A stretch of DNA of 64,000 bases from an uncultured Bacteroidales bacterium (GCA_900318275.1 ONJY01000010.1:22619-86618), one strand, 5' to 3'. Shown: positions 16,901 through 24,800, counted from the first letter of the stretch. Program-made: numbers and translations. The notes: generated by a model not told the origin, from the letters alone.

Positions 16901-18906
16901 TGCTCGCGGAAGACGGCCTTCACGGTGGTGTTGGAAGTGACGACCCACTCCAGGTGAGTGTCGGTGCGTTCAACGGTGCCTGCGCTGGTGGTGATGACCC
17001 ACTTCTGGAAGGTCCAGTCGCCTGTGCCTTCGGCATCGAAGGTCACGGTGCGGTTCTCAAGCACGTTCTGGTTGAAGCCTGGGCAGATGGGGAGGCTCGA
17101 GCTCACGAGGCCTGTGCCTTCCTGCTCGATGGTCACGTCGAAGTACTGGGCCATGCGCTGCAGCACGGCGGTGAGGTTCATATGGGCGCTGATGGCGTCG
17201 ACATGGTAGGGGTTGTCGGTGCTGACGTCGGCGCTCGTTGTGGTGTTAATCCACTTCTCGAAGGTGTAGGCGGCGTGGTCGTAGTTGACCTCGATGTCGA
17301 AGGATTCGCCCTCGACATGCTGACCGGCACCGGTGAAGGTGACACCCGTGGCTTCGCCGGGGCTAAAGATAAGGCTGACGTTGTAGATAGGCTTGTACAT
17401 AGCCTCTATGGTCACGTCGTCGTTGAGGGTGCCCTCATAGGGGTTGGCTGTGTTGGCGGGGTCTTCGACACCGTCGATGCTCCAGTGCGAGAACACGTAG
17501 CCGGAGCGGTCGTTGGGGGTGACACGGTAGTAGGTGCCGTGCTCGTAGCGGCCGGCGTGGGCCGTAGTGTTGGTGTAGCTGAGGGTGGCGTTGGTGAGTG
17601 TGATGGTGTGGGTAGCCACGAAGTTAGCCACTATGTCGGTGTAGTTGCGGCGTACATTATAAATAGTATAAGGGTTGGTGTTGCCGCTCAGGCCCGTGCC
17701 GCTCCATCCGGTGAAATAGTAGTGGCCGTTGGCGGTAGCCGTGAGGGTGATGCTGCCACCGTCCTCCACGGTTGTGGAGGCTGGGCTCACGGAGCCGGCG
17801 CCGGTGGGGTTGACGTTGGCGGTGACGGTCCAGGGCTCGTGGCGGAACTTAGCCGTCAGCGTACGGTCGCGCATCACGGGGTTGACGGTATAGGAGAGCT
17901 CGGTGGTGAGCTGGTGGTCGTTCTCGTCGTACCAGCCGAGGAAGTCGTAACCGGCAGCTGCTGTGGTGCTGAAGGTGAACGAGGTGTTCACGCGGGGGTT
18001 AGACGTGGGGTTGGGGCTTATGGAGGCGGCGCCAGCTGCGGGGTTGGCATGAGCCGTCATGGTGTAGGTGTTGTTGGCATTCTCGAAGTGAGCTGTGTAG
18101 GTGTTGTTGCCCGAGCCCTCGGGGAGGCGGAAGCCATAGGTGAGGTTAGTGCTCACAAGCACATCGCCAAGGAACCAGCCTGTGAAGGTATAGTTAGTGG
18201 GGTCAAGCTCTGTGGCGATAAGTGTGAGTGTGTCGCGCTCAAAAATATTAAAGGAGGAGCCAGTTTCAGACGAGCTATTTTTCAAAGTCACCGAGCCATG
18301 CGTCGGGTCGTTGGAGGCCACGCTGATGGTACGCTCCTGGGGGATATAGTCGAAGAAAACAGTAGCAGTCACATCCGATTGGATATTAGTAACGGTTAAA
18401 TCGTCACCATTGCCCATATCAAGTCCATTTATTTCCCAATGATTCAAAGCAAAATATCTGGAATAATTGGCGTGCAAGATAGGATTAGAACCTTGGGACT
18501 GTGGTCCCGTACCAGACACAGAACAGGCGGAGTCAGCCCAAGAAGGACTGATTACAGCAGAAAGATTCCATGTAGTTTCATGAATCTCAAATATTGCATA
18601 CAAATCAACATCGTGGGTAATATTGAAACTAAGAGTTGGATTTGTCGGATCATCACCGAAAGGTTGTTCATTTTCGTCTTGCCAACGAACAAATCGATAT
18701 CCGGAATTGGCTGTTGCTGTTAGTACAACCTGAGAACCGGATGAATAACTATTTTCTAATCCAGTTATTGTACCCGATCTTCTTGGTGTAATATGAGTTG
18801 TAACCGAATATTGAGCCTCTGCCATCGAGAAAGACATCAACATAACAAAAGTAATGAAAAACCTAACCACTTTTGATGTTTTTGAGAATGATAGATGTTT
18901 TTTCAT
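13957..18906 (-). CDS. Giant InlB-repeat / BspA-type leucine-rich-repeat surface protein with T9SS type A domain
   Basis: This 1649-residue protein has a signal peptide (1-32). About eight InlB-like beta repeats follow (residues 33-750; recurring units such as SGYRFVRWQDEN, GYDFLGWYDEN). A BspA-type LRR_5 block covers about 755-1075 (AFQGCTSLETLNL, AFYGCTALQGVTL, IPATVTTIDSAAF). A jelly-roll-like segment (about 1125-1310) and more InlB-like repeats come next. The end (about 1575-1649: DYTVTLYDVAGRALES, GSYLVRVG) is a T9SS type A sorting domain. BspA-type repeats commonly mediate adhesion to host matrix or other bacteria, so an adhesin role is inferred. It lies 38 bp after a lipoprotein gene, probably one operon. 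Its first ~500 bp is AT-rich and the rest GC-rich. Confidence 0.88.
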   Translation of the reverse strand: MKKHLSFSKTSKVVRFFITFVMLMSFSMAEAQYSVTTHITPRRSGTITGLENSYSSGSQVVLTATANSGYRFVRWQDENEQPFGDDPTNPTLSFNITHDVDLYAIFEIHETTWNLSAVISPSWADSACSVSGTGPQSQGSNPILHANYSRYFALNHWEINGLDMGNGDDLTVTNIQSDVTATVFFDYIPQERTISVASNDPTHGSVTLKNSSSETGSSFNIFERDTLTLIATELDPTNYTFTGWFLGDVLVSTNLTYGFRLPEGSGNNTYTAHFENANNTYTMTAHANPAAGAASISPNPTSNPRVNTSFTFSTTAAAGYDFLGWYDENDHQLTTELSYTVNPVMRDRTLTAKFRHEPWTVTANVNPTGAGSVSPASTTVEDGGSITLTATANGHYYFTGWSGTGLSGNTNPYTIYNVRRNYTDIVANFVATHTITLTNATLSYTNTTAHAGRYEHGTYYRVTPNDRSGYVFSHWSIDGVEDPANTANPYEGTLNDDVTIEAMYKPIYNVSLIFSPGEATGVTFTGAGQHVEGESFDIEVNYDHAAYTFEKWINTTTSADVSTDNPYHVDAISAHMNLTAVLQRMAQYFDVTIEQEGTGLVSSSLPICPGFNQNVLENRTVTFDAEGTGDWTFQKWVITTSAGTVERTDTHLEWVVTSNTTVKAVFREQGNVTVTIVKHPNNTVGEVSPIDNIGEWPAGTPLTLTASVTNTNYQFWGWIIDGAPMGAMGQTNLTFTPTANVTVHAWFYAPAIDGNVDYLEYNTDSTIVTGVKEDYRRRVTSISIPVLHNGAVQEIAPAAFQGCTSLETLNLVPTVTTIGDYAFAGCTSLANIDVSNVTSFGADAFYGCTALQGVTLSNSLTAIPNEMFYNCSSLQSINIPATVQTIGNSAFYGCRNLYSVELPAALTTVGNQAFMGNSNLRVVTINGGVTSFGTDCFRSSSNIAQVNFNGTIDQWMNIEFANMLANPAARSHSLAVNGNLLTNLVIPSGVTTVHAFAFYQNTNIESITIPATVTTIDSAAFGRMSSLRRIVLEGDPSAITVDEDAFINVTKDNVVVEVPCAYTATTNWNGFTNIVGAGVPVLTLVQRVGGTVAITSTPDCGSTEYTYHITAQATAGIYQFVSWSDGAMSPDRDITITEDMTLSAIFNRSYATEPVTDKTYSFEAGNAALEWFNIGEGDNEWVVGDAVAHTSYGTHSLYVTKDDGANCNYNLGSEPYVYTEMKLHDGVYRFSFNYLINDIEDHNVTIALIPIEDGEADDAYMHLDPHAGAYPLVIDELNGNGAWKDAYRLFEIPAEKWYRLAIFWNLNSDDTPAAVAAALDNLTFNWMTPKPSELNNLTATVSVATDDAAMGKAYTWTGDESHLTMGSMTIPVTQEAVHANTLFNLFTINDEVWIHALPETGYRFVRWNDGNTDQDRQLNFFSVYGNAPHYTAYFEPIPVDWTITVLLENGAEEAGVPASGEYGVVYKVGEATISGHTYDVTEVRQIASVDDNPTSQATLVVNQPLAEWAFMGWADENGDTISRENPYTITYGDWNRDVVITALMSKRVECSNDDDYSYYSRPYAADTASNRWMPELRDVIVSNIKVSVENDQIVVENTGDYTVTLYDVAGRALESRISPDQKIYFSVPLSGSYLVRVGNVMTQRVVVVR

Positions 18907-18944
18907 ATCCTTATTATTTATAGTTTCGAATTATTTCTATTCAA

Positions 18945-20618
18945 TTATCCAATTGAAATGACTAATCGTACCGCACATCCAACTTTTTTCTGGGCAATAT
19001 CATCTGCTTCATTTGCCGACACAAATCCACCATCTTGTGTATCAAAATATAATATCTTACCGTTGCTGCCATTATACTGAGTTGCAGACCAATATTGACC
19101 AATACTATTTACACTAGTAGTAGTAGTACCCTCTCGGGAACCTGCCGCAGGTAGGAAAATAGCGCCAATAGCTTCCAACTTGTTCCAATCAGTTTCAGAA
19201 AGAGATAATGTTGATGTAAGACTTAAACCTGCAAGGCTAACATCCGTAGTATTTGACCAAGTACCAGCGCCATTTAATCCAGTATTTGGAAGAAGCATTA
19301 ATCCGAAAACGCTACCTGCAATTCTTACTAATCCTGCTTTTCCAGAGCGATTGATAAGATAGCTCCATTCATTGCTAGTTAATGTGCGGAAAATAGGGAG
19401 TTGGCTCAAAGAAGAACCATAATAAATTCCAGGAGTATTCCCATTATACTTTCCCCAATCTGCGTTTGTGGAGCTTAAATCAGAGGCATAATAATCACTA
19501 TTTGTTGTCGAGGTAGACGAGGGAACGTATGCCGTTGCGCCGCTGCTCCAATTGCTAGTACCATATCCAAACAAATCGAACCATACATCAGTATTACCTA
19601 TGGAGTCATTATTACTCTTGCCTGCTATCGATGCTTGTGATTCAGCAAATCTCCACTTAAACTTATAGGAATAACTACCAAAATCATAATAACGTTGACA
19701 CTGAAGATTTCCTGCAGTAAATGCCACCTGGCTACCACCCGCACTTACAGTAAAGAAGTATTTTCCAATTCCCTTATCAGTAAATGGAGACTGGCGCTCA
19801 GTACCAACCGTATATACATAACCCTTATTTAAGGTCACAGCGTTATTTGTTTTGAAATAAGTTGTTGTACCACCGTTTGTCCACATGAAATACAGTGTGG
19901 TTGTCACACTTGAACCGGCAATAGGAACTGCAACATACCAATATCCATCTTCATCAGTCACATGTTGTCCTGCTGCACCTTGTTTACTCCATCGCATAGC
20001 CAGCATTTCACCCATCTGATCCTGCGCACAGGCATCCATATAACCAACAGGGGAAATCGCTCTTGTTTCAGTATTTATTGTTCCTCGTTTAGGAATTTTA
20101 TTTTCATCAAAACCCACTTTAACATTTGTCCAACTAGAACCGGCAGCACCTGTATTCACACGAATAATTGCACAAGCAGGTTTCAATGTCAAGACCGTAC
20201 CATTATCAGAAGTACCTGCCAGAATAACCTTGTTGTGGTCATTTTCATCCATATGCGGATTTATATTAACACCATAGGTACCGGCAGATTCATTCCAGTT
20301 ATCACACGTTCCATCAACATAGGCAGCATAAAACTTCGTGGCGGTAATTTCACTTCCAACGGCAAACCACTGACTTCCGTCTCTAGTTATGGTGAAAGGC
20401 TTTCCATTAACCATAACCTCATCTCCCTCTTCATAGACAATACGAGAGGCATCTGCTCCATACTGCAGATAAGTTTTGGCATCATTACCGTCCGAGAAAG
20501 GCTCCATCTGCAACAGGAAACGACCTGAAGTGTACACCATAGAAGACTCATCCTTTTTGCAGGATACAGCCAACAGGCTAACCAAACAAACCAATAATGC
20601 TATACGATTGATTTTCAT
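18945..20618 (-). CDS. Surface lipoprotein with fimbrillin-like N-terminal region and GNLQ/WRFAE-type C-terminal domain
   Basis: The ATG at 20616-20618 is preceded by AGAAAAGAAG and gives MKINRIALLVCLVSLLAVSC with lipobox Cys20. About 557 residues. The first half (to about 280) looks like fimbrillin-type beta domains (VMVNGKPFTI, KFYAAYVDG, ILAGTSDNGTVLTLKPACAI). The second half has a module common in Bacteroidales surface proteins: FTVSAGGSQVAFTAGNLQC, WRFAESQAS, DVWFDLFGYGTSNW, RTLTSNEW and a closing WSATQYNG...VRLV that recalls FGE-fold tails. Function is unknown. The gene is much AT-richer than its downstream partner and most of the window. It lies 33 bp after the 85-residue peptide gene. 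Confidence 0.75.
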   Translation of the reverse strand: MKINRIALLVCLVSLLAVSCKKDESSMVYTSGRFLLQMEPFSDGNDAKTYLQYGADASRIVYEEGDEVMVNGKPFTITRDGSQWFAVGSEITATKFYAAYVDGTCDNWNESAGTYGVNINPHMDENDHNKVILAGTSDNGTVLTLKPACAIIRVNTGAAGSSWTNVKVGFDENKIPKRGTINTETRAISPVGYMDACAQDQMGEMLAMRWSKQGAAGQHVTDEDGYWYVAVPIAGSSVTTTLYFMWTNGGTTTYFKTNNAVTLNKGYVYTVGTERQSPFTDKGIGKYFFTVSAGGSQVAFTAGNLQCQRYYDFGSYSYKFKWRFAESQASIAGKSNNDSIGNTDVWFDLFGYGTSNWSSGATAYVPSSTSTTNSDYYASDLSSTNADWGKYNGNTPGIYYGSSLSQLPIFRTLTSNEWSYLINRSGKAGLVRIAGSVFGLMLLPNTGLNGAGTWSNTTDVSLAGLSLTSTLSLSETDWNKLEAIGAIFLPAAGSREGTTTTSVNSIGQYWSATQYNGSNGKILYFDTQDGGFVSANEADDIAQKKVGCAVRLVISIG

Positions 20619-20651
20619 CTTCTTTTCTTTTTTCAATTAGACAATAAATTG

Positions 20652-20909
20652 TTAGAACCAACTGCCATTACTATATTGCCAGCTGCTTCCTCCTGTTGCC
20701 TGATCCACGTTTGCTCCAAAATCAGATGCAACCACCTCGCCATGAGACTCCTGGTTAGCAACCAAGATTTGGCTCTCATGGAACACCAAATAGTCATTGA
20801 TAGCCTGCGAGGCTTCCATAACATAGCCCGATTGAGCGTAGCCTCGTTCGGTTTTGAACTCTACAACCGTCAAAATTGGCGTGATGTAAGTGTTTTTTTC
20901 TTTTTTCAT
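20652..20909 (-). CDS. Small 85-residue peptide of the Bacteroidales 'YITPxxxVVE' type
   Basis: The product starts MKKEKNTYITPILTVVEFKT, lacks a recognisable signal peptide and ends with a Gly/Ser/Trp-rich tail (GGSSWQYSNGSWF). Many Bacteroidales encode short proteins beginning MKK..YxxPxxxVVE just upstream of fimbrillin or surface-lipoprotein genes; their role is not known. The start is supported by the purine-rich stretch CAAGAT just upstream and by the promoter at 21014. It heads a probable three-gene operon with the lipoprotein and the giant surface protein. A secreted or processed peptide (leader-core style) is possible but unproven. Confidence 0.65.
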   Translation of the reverse strand: MKKEKNTYITPILTVVEFKTERGYAQSGYVMEASQAINDYLVFHESQILVANQESHGEVVASDFGANVDQATGGSSWQYSNGSWF

Positions 20910-21013
20910 ATCTTGTAATTGTCTTTTTTTTTCTTACTAAATTTCCATAACCAATTGTACCATAACACATTACAGCACAATGCCATACTGTATTGGGCAC
21001 AATCTTTTACGTG

Positions 21014-21021
21014 CAAAGATA
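21014..21021 (-). promoter_or_regulatory. Promoter -7 box of the peptide-lipoprotein-giant protein operon
   Basis: The minus strand reads TATCTTTGC (TAnnTTTG consensus), preceded by a poly-T stretch. It lies about 105 bp before the ATG at 20907-20909. Confidence 0.7.
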
Positions 21022-21104
21022 GCAAAAAAAACTGACGTAAAAGTTAAAAATAAATAAATAAATAAATATAAACACGCTATCAACCGCCCCCGAACGGCGG
21101 ACTT

Positions 21105-21190
21105 AGAAAATTGAGAATTGAAAATTGAGAATTGAGGATAGTGGTCAGTGGTCAGTGGATAGTGACTAGTGGATAGGGGTCAGTGGTCAG
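21105..21190 (+). repeat. Mixed heptanucleotide repeats
   Basis: AATTGAG/AAAATTG units of 7 bp (21105-21136) are followed directly by GGTCAGT/GGATAGT/GACTAGT units of 7 bp. Two different heptamer families are therefore joined end to end. Confidence 0.8.
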
Positions 21191-21394
21191 TGGATGGTGG
21201 AACGGCGAATTTTGCGAATTTTACGAATTGGGCTGGTCAATTTATGGCGAATTACTCGAAAGGTGGATAGGGGTCAGTGGTCAGTGGATGGTGGAACGGC
21301 GAATTTTGCGAATTTTACGAATTGGGCTGGTCAATTTATGGCGAATTACTCGAAATGTGGATAGTGGTCAGTGGATAGTGACTAGTGGATAGGG
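21169..21394 (+). repeat. 94-bp tandem repeat, two full copies plus a partial third
   Basis: Copies begin at 21169, 21263 and 21357 (GTGGATAG), each 94 bp. Each unit holds GGTCAGT heptamers and a GGCGAATT...GCGAATT...ACGAATT block. The two full copies are nearly identical, so duplication is recent. Confidence 0.85.
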
Positions 21395-21413
21395 GGCGGG
21401 GTGATGGGGTCTT

Positions 21414-21512
21414 ATGGCCGTCTTGTAGCCGTTTAGTAGCCGTCTTGTAGCCGTTTAGTAGCCGTTTAGTAGCCGTCTTGTAGCCGTTTAGTAGCCGTTT
21501 AGTAGCCGTTTA
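21414..21512 (+). repeat. 11-bp tandem repeat GTAGCCGTTTA/GTAGCCGTCTT
   Basis: Eight full 11-bp units run from 21425 to 21512, after one degenerate unit (21414-21424). Units alternate between two variants (TTTA and TCTT endings). A single GTAGCCGTTTA unit also occurs at about 45700. Confidence 0.85.
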
Positions 21513-21617
21513 GAGGGTGTTTAGTCAGTAAAAATGGGGGAAGGAAGGGTGGGCGTGTCTGGTAACGGCTGTATGACAGAGTGTTACTGATGACAACCGG
21601 TAAAAATGTAATTGAGG

Positions 21618-21783
21618 CGTAACAGCGTAACAGCGTAACAGTTCGAAATACGGTATTCCAAAAGTCAAAAAAAAATTCTTATATCTATATATATATAGAT
21701 ATATAGATATATAGATATAAGGCCTTATTTTAGGTAAGTGGAAAAGGAGAATATGAACTGTTACGCTGTTACGGTGTTACGGT
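21618..21783. repeat. Inverted repeat built from 8-bp units, enclosing an AT-rich palindrome
   Basis: Left arm: three CGTAACAG units (21618-21641). The 19-bp sequence 21626-21644 is exactly complementary to 21755-21773, where CTGTTACG units repeat. The 110-bp centre contains a near-perfect palindrome of TATATC/GATATA repeats (about 21677-21720). It could extrude as a cruciform or fold in the 3' part of the rho transcript. It also resembles a MITE, but no target-site duplication was seen. Confidence 0.75.
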
Positions 21784-21896
21784 GGATGAGGATGGACGGC
21801 GGCGAGTACGCCACCGAGGTGCCTGGGAGCGTTGGAAGTGTTGGAGTTATGAGAAAGTATGACATAGGAGTGAGGGCAACGAATGGTAGGTAGGGG

Positions 21897-23852
21897 CTAT
21901 TTGTCCATGGTGTAGAGGAACTCCTCGTTGTTGCGGGTGTGCGCCATCTGTTTCTGGAGGAATTCCATAGCCTCGATGGGTGTGAGGTCGGTGAGGTGGT
22001 TGCGGAGGACGACGCTGCGTGCCAGCAGGTCGGGCTTGACGAGGAGGTCGTCGCGGCGAGTGCTGGAGGCATTGATGTCGATGGCGGGATAGATGCGTTT
22101 GTTGGCGAGTTTGCGGTCGAGCTGTAGCTCCATGTTGCCTGTGCCCTTGAACTCCTCGAAGATGACGTCGTCCATCTTGGAGCCGGTGTCGGTGAGGGCT
22201 GTAGCTATGATGGTGAGGGAGCCTCCGCCCTCGATGTTGCGTGCTGCGCCGAAGAAGCGCTTGGGTTTCTGGAGTGCGTTGGCCTCGACGCCGCCGCTGA
22301 GCACCTTGCCGGAGGCGGGCTGGACGGTGTTGTAGGCACGTGCCAGACGGGTGATGGAGTCGAGGACAATCATCACGTCGTGGCCGCACTCGGTGAGGCG
22401 TTTAGCCTTCTCGAGGACGATGTTGGCGATGCGCACGTGGCGGTCGGCGGGCTCGTCGAAGGTGGAGGCAATGACCTCGGCTTTGACGGAGCGCTGCATG
22501 TCGGTGACCTCCTCGGGGCGCTCGTCGATGAGGAGCACCATGAGGTAGACCTCGGGGTGGTTGAAAGCTATGGCGTTGGCAATCTCCTTGAGGAGTGTGG
22601 TCTTACCGGTCTTGGGCTGAGCCACGATGAGGCCGCGCTGGCCTTTTCCGATAGGTGTGAAGAGGTCGATGATGCGTGTGGAGAGAGTCTCCTGGGGATG
22701 GCCTGTGAGTTTGAACTTCTGGTCGGGGAAGAGCGGGGTCATTGACTCGAAGGGAATGCGGTCGCGGATGCGGTCGGGGGCGAGGCCGTTGATCTCAAGG
22801 AACTTCACCATAGGGAAGAACTTGTCGCCCTCGCGCGGCGGACGGACTGTGCCGCGAATGGTGTCGCCACTCTTGAGGCCGTAGTTGCGAATCTGCTGGG
22901 GAGAGATGTAGATGTCGTCGGGCGAGGTGAGGTAGTTGAAGTCGGACGAGCGGAGGAAGCCGTAGCCGTCGGGGACCATTTCGAGGACGCCTTCGGCCTC
23001 GATGACGCCCTCATACTCAAAGGCGTAGCGGCGGTGTTTGTCCTGCTTGGCGGGCTGCTGGGCAGCGGCGTCGGCAGCGGGCTGGCTGTCGGCAGGCTGC
23101 TGGGCAGGCTCCTGCTTGGCTTCGGGGCTCTTCCCTTGCTTCTTATCTTGTTTCTTGTCCTGCTTCTTGGACTCCTGTTTGGGTTCTTGTGAGGGTGCGG
23201 GTTCCTGTGCGGGTGCGGGTTCGGCCTTGGGGGCCTCAGCGAGCTGGGCGGCGTCGGCATTCTTGCGGGGACGGCCGCGCTTGCGCTTGGCGGGCTGCTC
23301 GGGGGCCTGCTGGGCGTCGGCGGCAGGGACCTCGGCGGCGGTGGTGGCAGGTTCTTCTACGGCTGCCTTGGGTTCTTCGGCGGCACGTGCAGGCTGCGCC
23401 ACAGGACGCAGGAAACGGCCGTCGGGGCTCAGTATGTCGGGCACCGTGGGGACGGTGGGCATCTCGAGGTCGCTGATGTTGAACGAAGGGGCCTGAGGCT
23501 CTATGCGCTCGGGCTGACGGGGTTGTTGCTCACGTGGTTGCTGCTCTTTGGGCTGCTGCTTGGCCTGTTGGTCTTTGGTGCGGCGGTCGTTGCGGCGGTG
23601 CACCTCGGGGTTGTTCATTGCCGACTCGGCGAGGAGTTGCGGCTTGAGGTGCTGCCGGCGAGCCCGTGGGGCTTCGCCGCCTTCGGGCTGCTGCTGGCCG
23701 TCGGCAGGCGCCGAGGCCTGGCGGTCAAGGATGCGATAGATAAGGTCGCGTGTGTCAAGGTTGACGGCTTTCAGGCGTGAAATGCCAAGTTGTTCGGCTA
23801 TACCGATAAGGTCGATTTGGGCTTTTGCCTCCAGTTCTGCTTTACTGTACAT
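21897..23852 (-). CDS. rho: Transcription termination factor Rho with large disordered insertion
   Basis: This 651-residue Rho is about 230 residues longer than E. coli Rho. The N-terminal domain is visible at 1-50 ([18 protein letters not shown]). A low-complexity segment of about 60-275, rich in Ala, Pro, Gln, Lys and Glu (runs such as [12 protein letters not shown]), separates it from the RNA-binding cold-shock-like domain (about 275-350, [13 protein letters not shown]). The RecA-type ATPase follows with Walker [25 protein letters not shown] and [10 protein letters not shown]. Rho is the hexameric RNA translocase that ends transcription. A comparable disordered region in Bacteroides thetaiotaomicron Rho has been reported to drive phase separation, so condensate formation is plausible here. 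It ends with TAG. Confidence 0.97.
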   Translation of the reverse strand: MYSKAELEAKAQIDLIGIAEQLGISRLKAVNLDTRDLIYRILDRQASAPADGQQQPEGGEAPRARRQHLKPQLLAESAMNNPEVHRRNDRRTKDQQAKQQPKEQQPREQQPRQPERIEPQAPSFNISDLEMPTVPTVPDILSPDGRFLRPVAQPARAAEEPKAAVEEPATTAAEVPAADAQQAPEQPAKRKRGRPRKNADAAQLAEAPKAEPAPAQEPAPSQEPKQESKKQDKKQDKKQGKSPEAKQEPAQQPADSQPAADAAAQQPAKQDKHRRYAFEYEGVIEAEGVLEMVPDGYGFLRSSDFNYLTSPDDIYISPQQIRNYGLKSGDTIRGTVRPPREGDKFFPMVKFLEINGLAPDRIRDRIPFESMTPLFPDQKFKLTGHPQETLSTRIIDLFTPIGKGQRGLIVAQPKTGKTTLLKEIANAIAFNHPEVYLMVLLIDERPEEVTDMQRSVKAEVIASTFDEPADRHVRIANIVLEKAKRLTECGHDVMIVLDSITRLARAYNTVQPASGKVLSGGVEANALQKPKRFFGAARNIEGGGSLTIIATALTDTGSKMDDVIFEEFKGTGNMELQLDRKLANKRIYPAIDINASSTRRDDLLVKPDLLARSVVLRNHLTDLTPIEAMEFLQKQMAHTRNNEEFLYTMDK

Positions 23853-23936
23853 TATAAGTTTTTAATAAAAAGTTCTGATTGATTGTCAACACAGACACAA
23901 TATGTTACGCCATATTGCCCTTAATTGTCGACGATG

Positions 23937-23944
23937 CAAAGATA
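23937..23944 (-). promoter_or_regulatory. Promoter -7 box of rho
   Basis: The minus strand reads TATCTTTGC (TAnnTTTG), about 85 bp before the rho start codon. Confidence 0.7.
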
Positions 23945-23978
23945 CACATTTTTATTGTAACTGCAGAAAAAAAAAGAT

Positions 23979-24196
23979 AAAACGGCGAATTACGCTAATT
24001 TAGCGAATGGCTACGCAACTCAATAATCTACTAATTACTCGAATTTATTGAGACAAAACGGCGAATTACGCTAATTTAGCGAATGGCTACGCAACTCAAT
24101 AATTTACTATTTACTCGAATTTATTGAGACAAAACGGCGAATTATGCTAATTTAGCGAATGGCTACGCAACTCAATAATCTACTAATTACTCGAAA
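23979..24196 (+). repeat. 76-bp tandem repeat, three copies
   Basis: Units start at 23979, 24055 and 24131 (AAAACGGCGAATTA). The third is cut after about 66 bp. Copies differ at only a few positions. The unit contains GCTAATTTAGC, a short palindrome, and shares the ACGGCGAATT...ATTACTCGAA theme with the 94-bp repeat on the other side of rho. Confidence 0.88.
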
Positions 24197-24311
24197 TAAT
24201 GTTGTCGAAATTAGAGTAATTAGCTTGTAATTGTTGATGCAGATTAATTCGTTTAATTCGTATAATTCGCCGTTATTATAAAAAAAAATTATGCAATTAA
24301 AAAAAAAGGTG

Positions 24312-24319
24312 TATTTTTG
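24312..24319 (+). promoter_or_regulatory. Promoter -7 box of gcvH
   Basis: TATTTTTGC fits TAnnTTTG and lies 46 bp before the gcvH ATG. Confidence 0.7.
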
Positions 24320-24365
24320 CATTTTGAAGTATAAGAGTAAATATTCACTTAAATAACGTAATAAC

Positions 24366-24743
24366 ATGAACATTCCTGCAAATCTGAAGTACACCCAGGA
24401 CGACGAATGGGTGCGTATTGAAGGCGAATTTGCTTTCGTTGGTATCACCGACTACGCTCAGCACGAGCTCGGCGACATTGTGTTTGTCGACGTGACCTGC
24501 GAGGGTGACACCGTCGAGGCCGGCGAGGCCTTTGGCAGCGTGGAAGCCGTGAAGACTGTGGCCGACCTGCTGATGCCCGTGAAGGGTGAGGTGGTGGAGT
24601 TCAACACCGCCCTTGAGGATGCCAGCGCCATCAACGCTGATCCTTACGGCAATGGCTGGATCATCAAGGTGAAGCCCGAGAACATGGCCGACATCGACGC
24701 CCTGATGGACGCCGAGGCTTACAAGGCCAAGATTGGTGCCTAA
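24366..24743 (+). CDS. gcvH: Glycine cleavage system H protein
   Basis: This 125-residue protein is the lipoyl-bearing shuttle of the glycine cleavage complex, carrying the aminomethyl group from P-protein to T-protein. The lipoylation motif is [12 protein letters not shown] with Lys63. Conserved flanks are [18 protein letters not shown] and [10 protein letters not shown], and the C-terminal [12 protein letters not shown] matches the family. Length is normal. No gcvT or gcvP lies beside it; it is a single-gene unit with its own promoter and a strong terminator. Confidence 0.97.
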   Translation: MNIPANLKYTQDDEWVRIEGEFAFVGITDYAQHELGDIVFVDVTCEGDTVEAGEAFGSVEAVKTVADLLMPVKGEVVEFNTALEDASAINADPYGNGWIIKVKPENMADIDALMDAEAYKAKIGA

Positions 24744-24765
24744 CTGATAGGAATCAAGGAGTAAG

Positions 24766-24795
24766 AAAAGGAGCCAAATTTGGCTCCTTTTTTTG
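24766..24795 (+). terminator. Intrinsic terminator of gcvH
   Basis: A perfect palindrome AAAAGGAGCCAAA/TTTGGCTCCTTTT is followed by a T run, 23 bp after the gcvH stop. Confidence 0.9.
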
Positions 24796-24800
24796 TTTAT

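Larger units (their letters stand above)
20910..21896. other. 987-bp non-coding region packed with several kinds of repeats
   Basis: From left: the promoter and ~95-nt leader of the 85-residue peptide gene (20910-21021), an AT-rich stretch, heptanucleotide repeats (21105-21190), a 94-bp tandem repeat (21169-21394), an 11-bp tandem repeat (21414-21512), and a large inverted repeat around an AT palindrome (21618-21783). No frame in it looks coding. It follows the 3' end of rho (minus strand). Confidence 0.8.
23853..24365. other. 513-bp intergenic region between rho and gcvH
   Basis: It contains the divergent promoters of rho (23937) and gcvH (24312). Between them are three copies of a 76-bp repeat (23979-24196) and a further related inverted block (AATTCGTATAATTCGCCG, about 24248-24276). 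No coding frame was seen. Confidence 0.75.

Noticed and set aside
13942-18399. A 1485-codon open frame on the plus strand opposite the giant surface protein gene.
   Set aside because: It is rich in Gly, Val, His and Asp as expected from reading GC-rich codons of the other strand, has no domain or signal, and ends where the GC-rich part of the real gene ends.
21618-21783. A transposon or insertion sequence at the large inverted repeat.
   Set aside because: No transposase frame lies between the arms and no target-site duplication was seen; kept only as an inverted repeat.
23979-24196. Possible CRISPR array from the three 76-bp repeats.
   Set aside because: Units are contiguous without spacers, and no cas gene is present.
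24200-24365. A glycine riboswitch upstream of gcvH.
   Set aside because: The region is AT-rich with no paired stems or tandem aptamer-like structure, and the promoter lies only 46 bp before the start.
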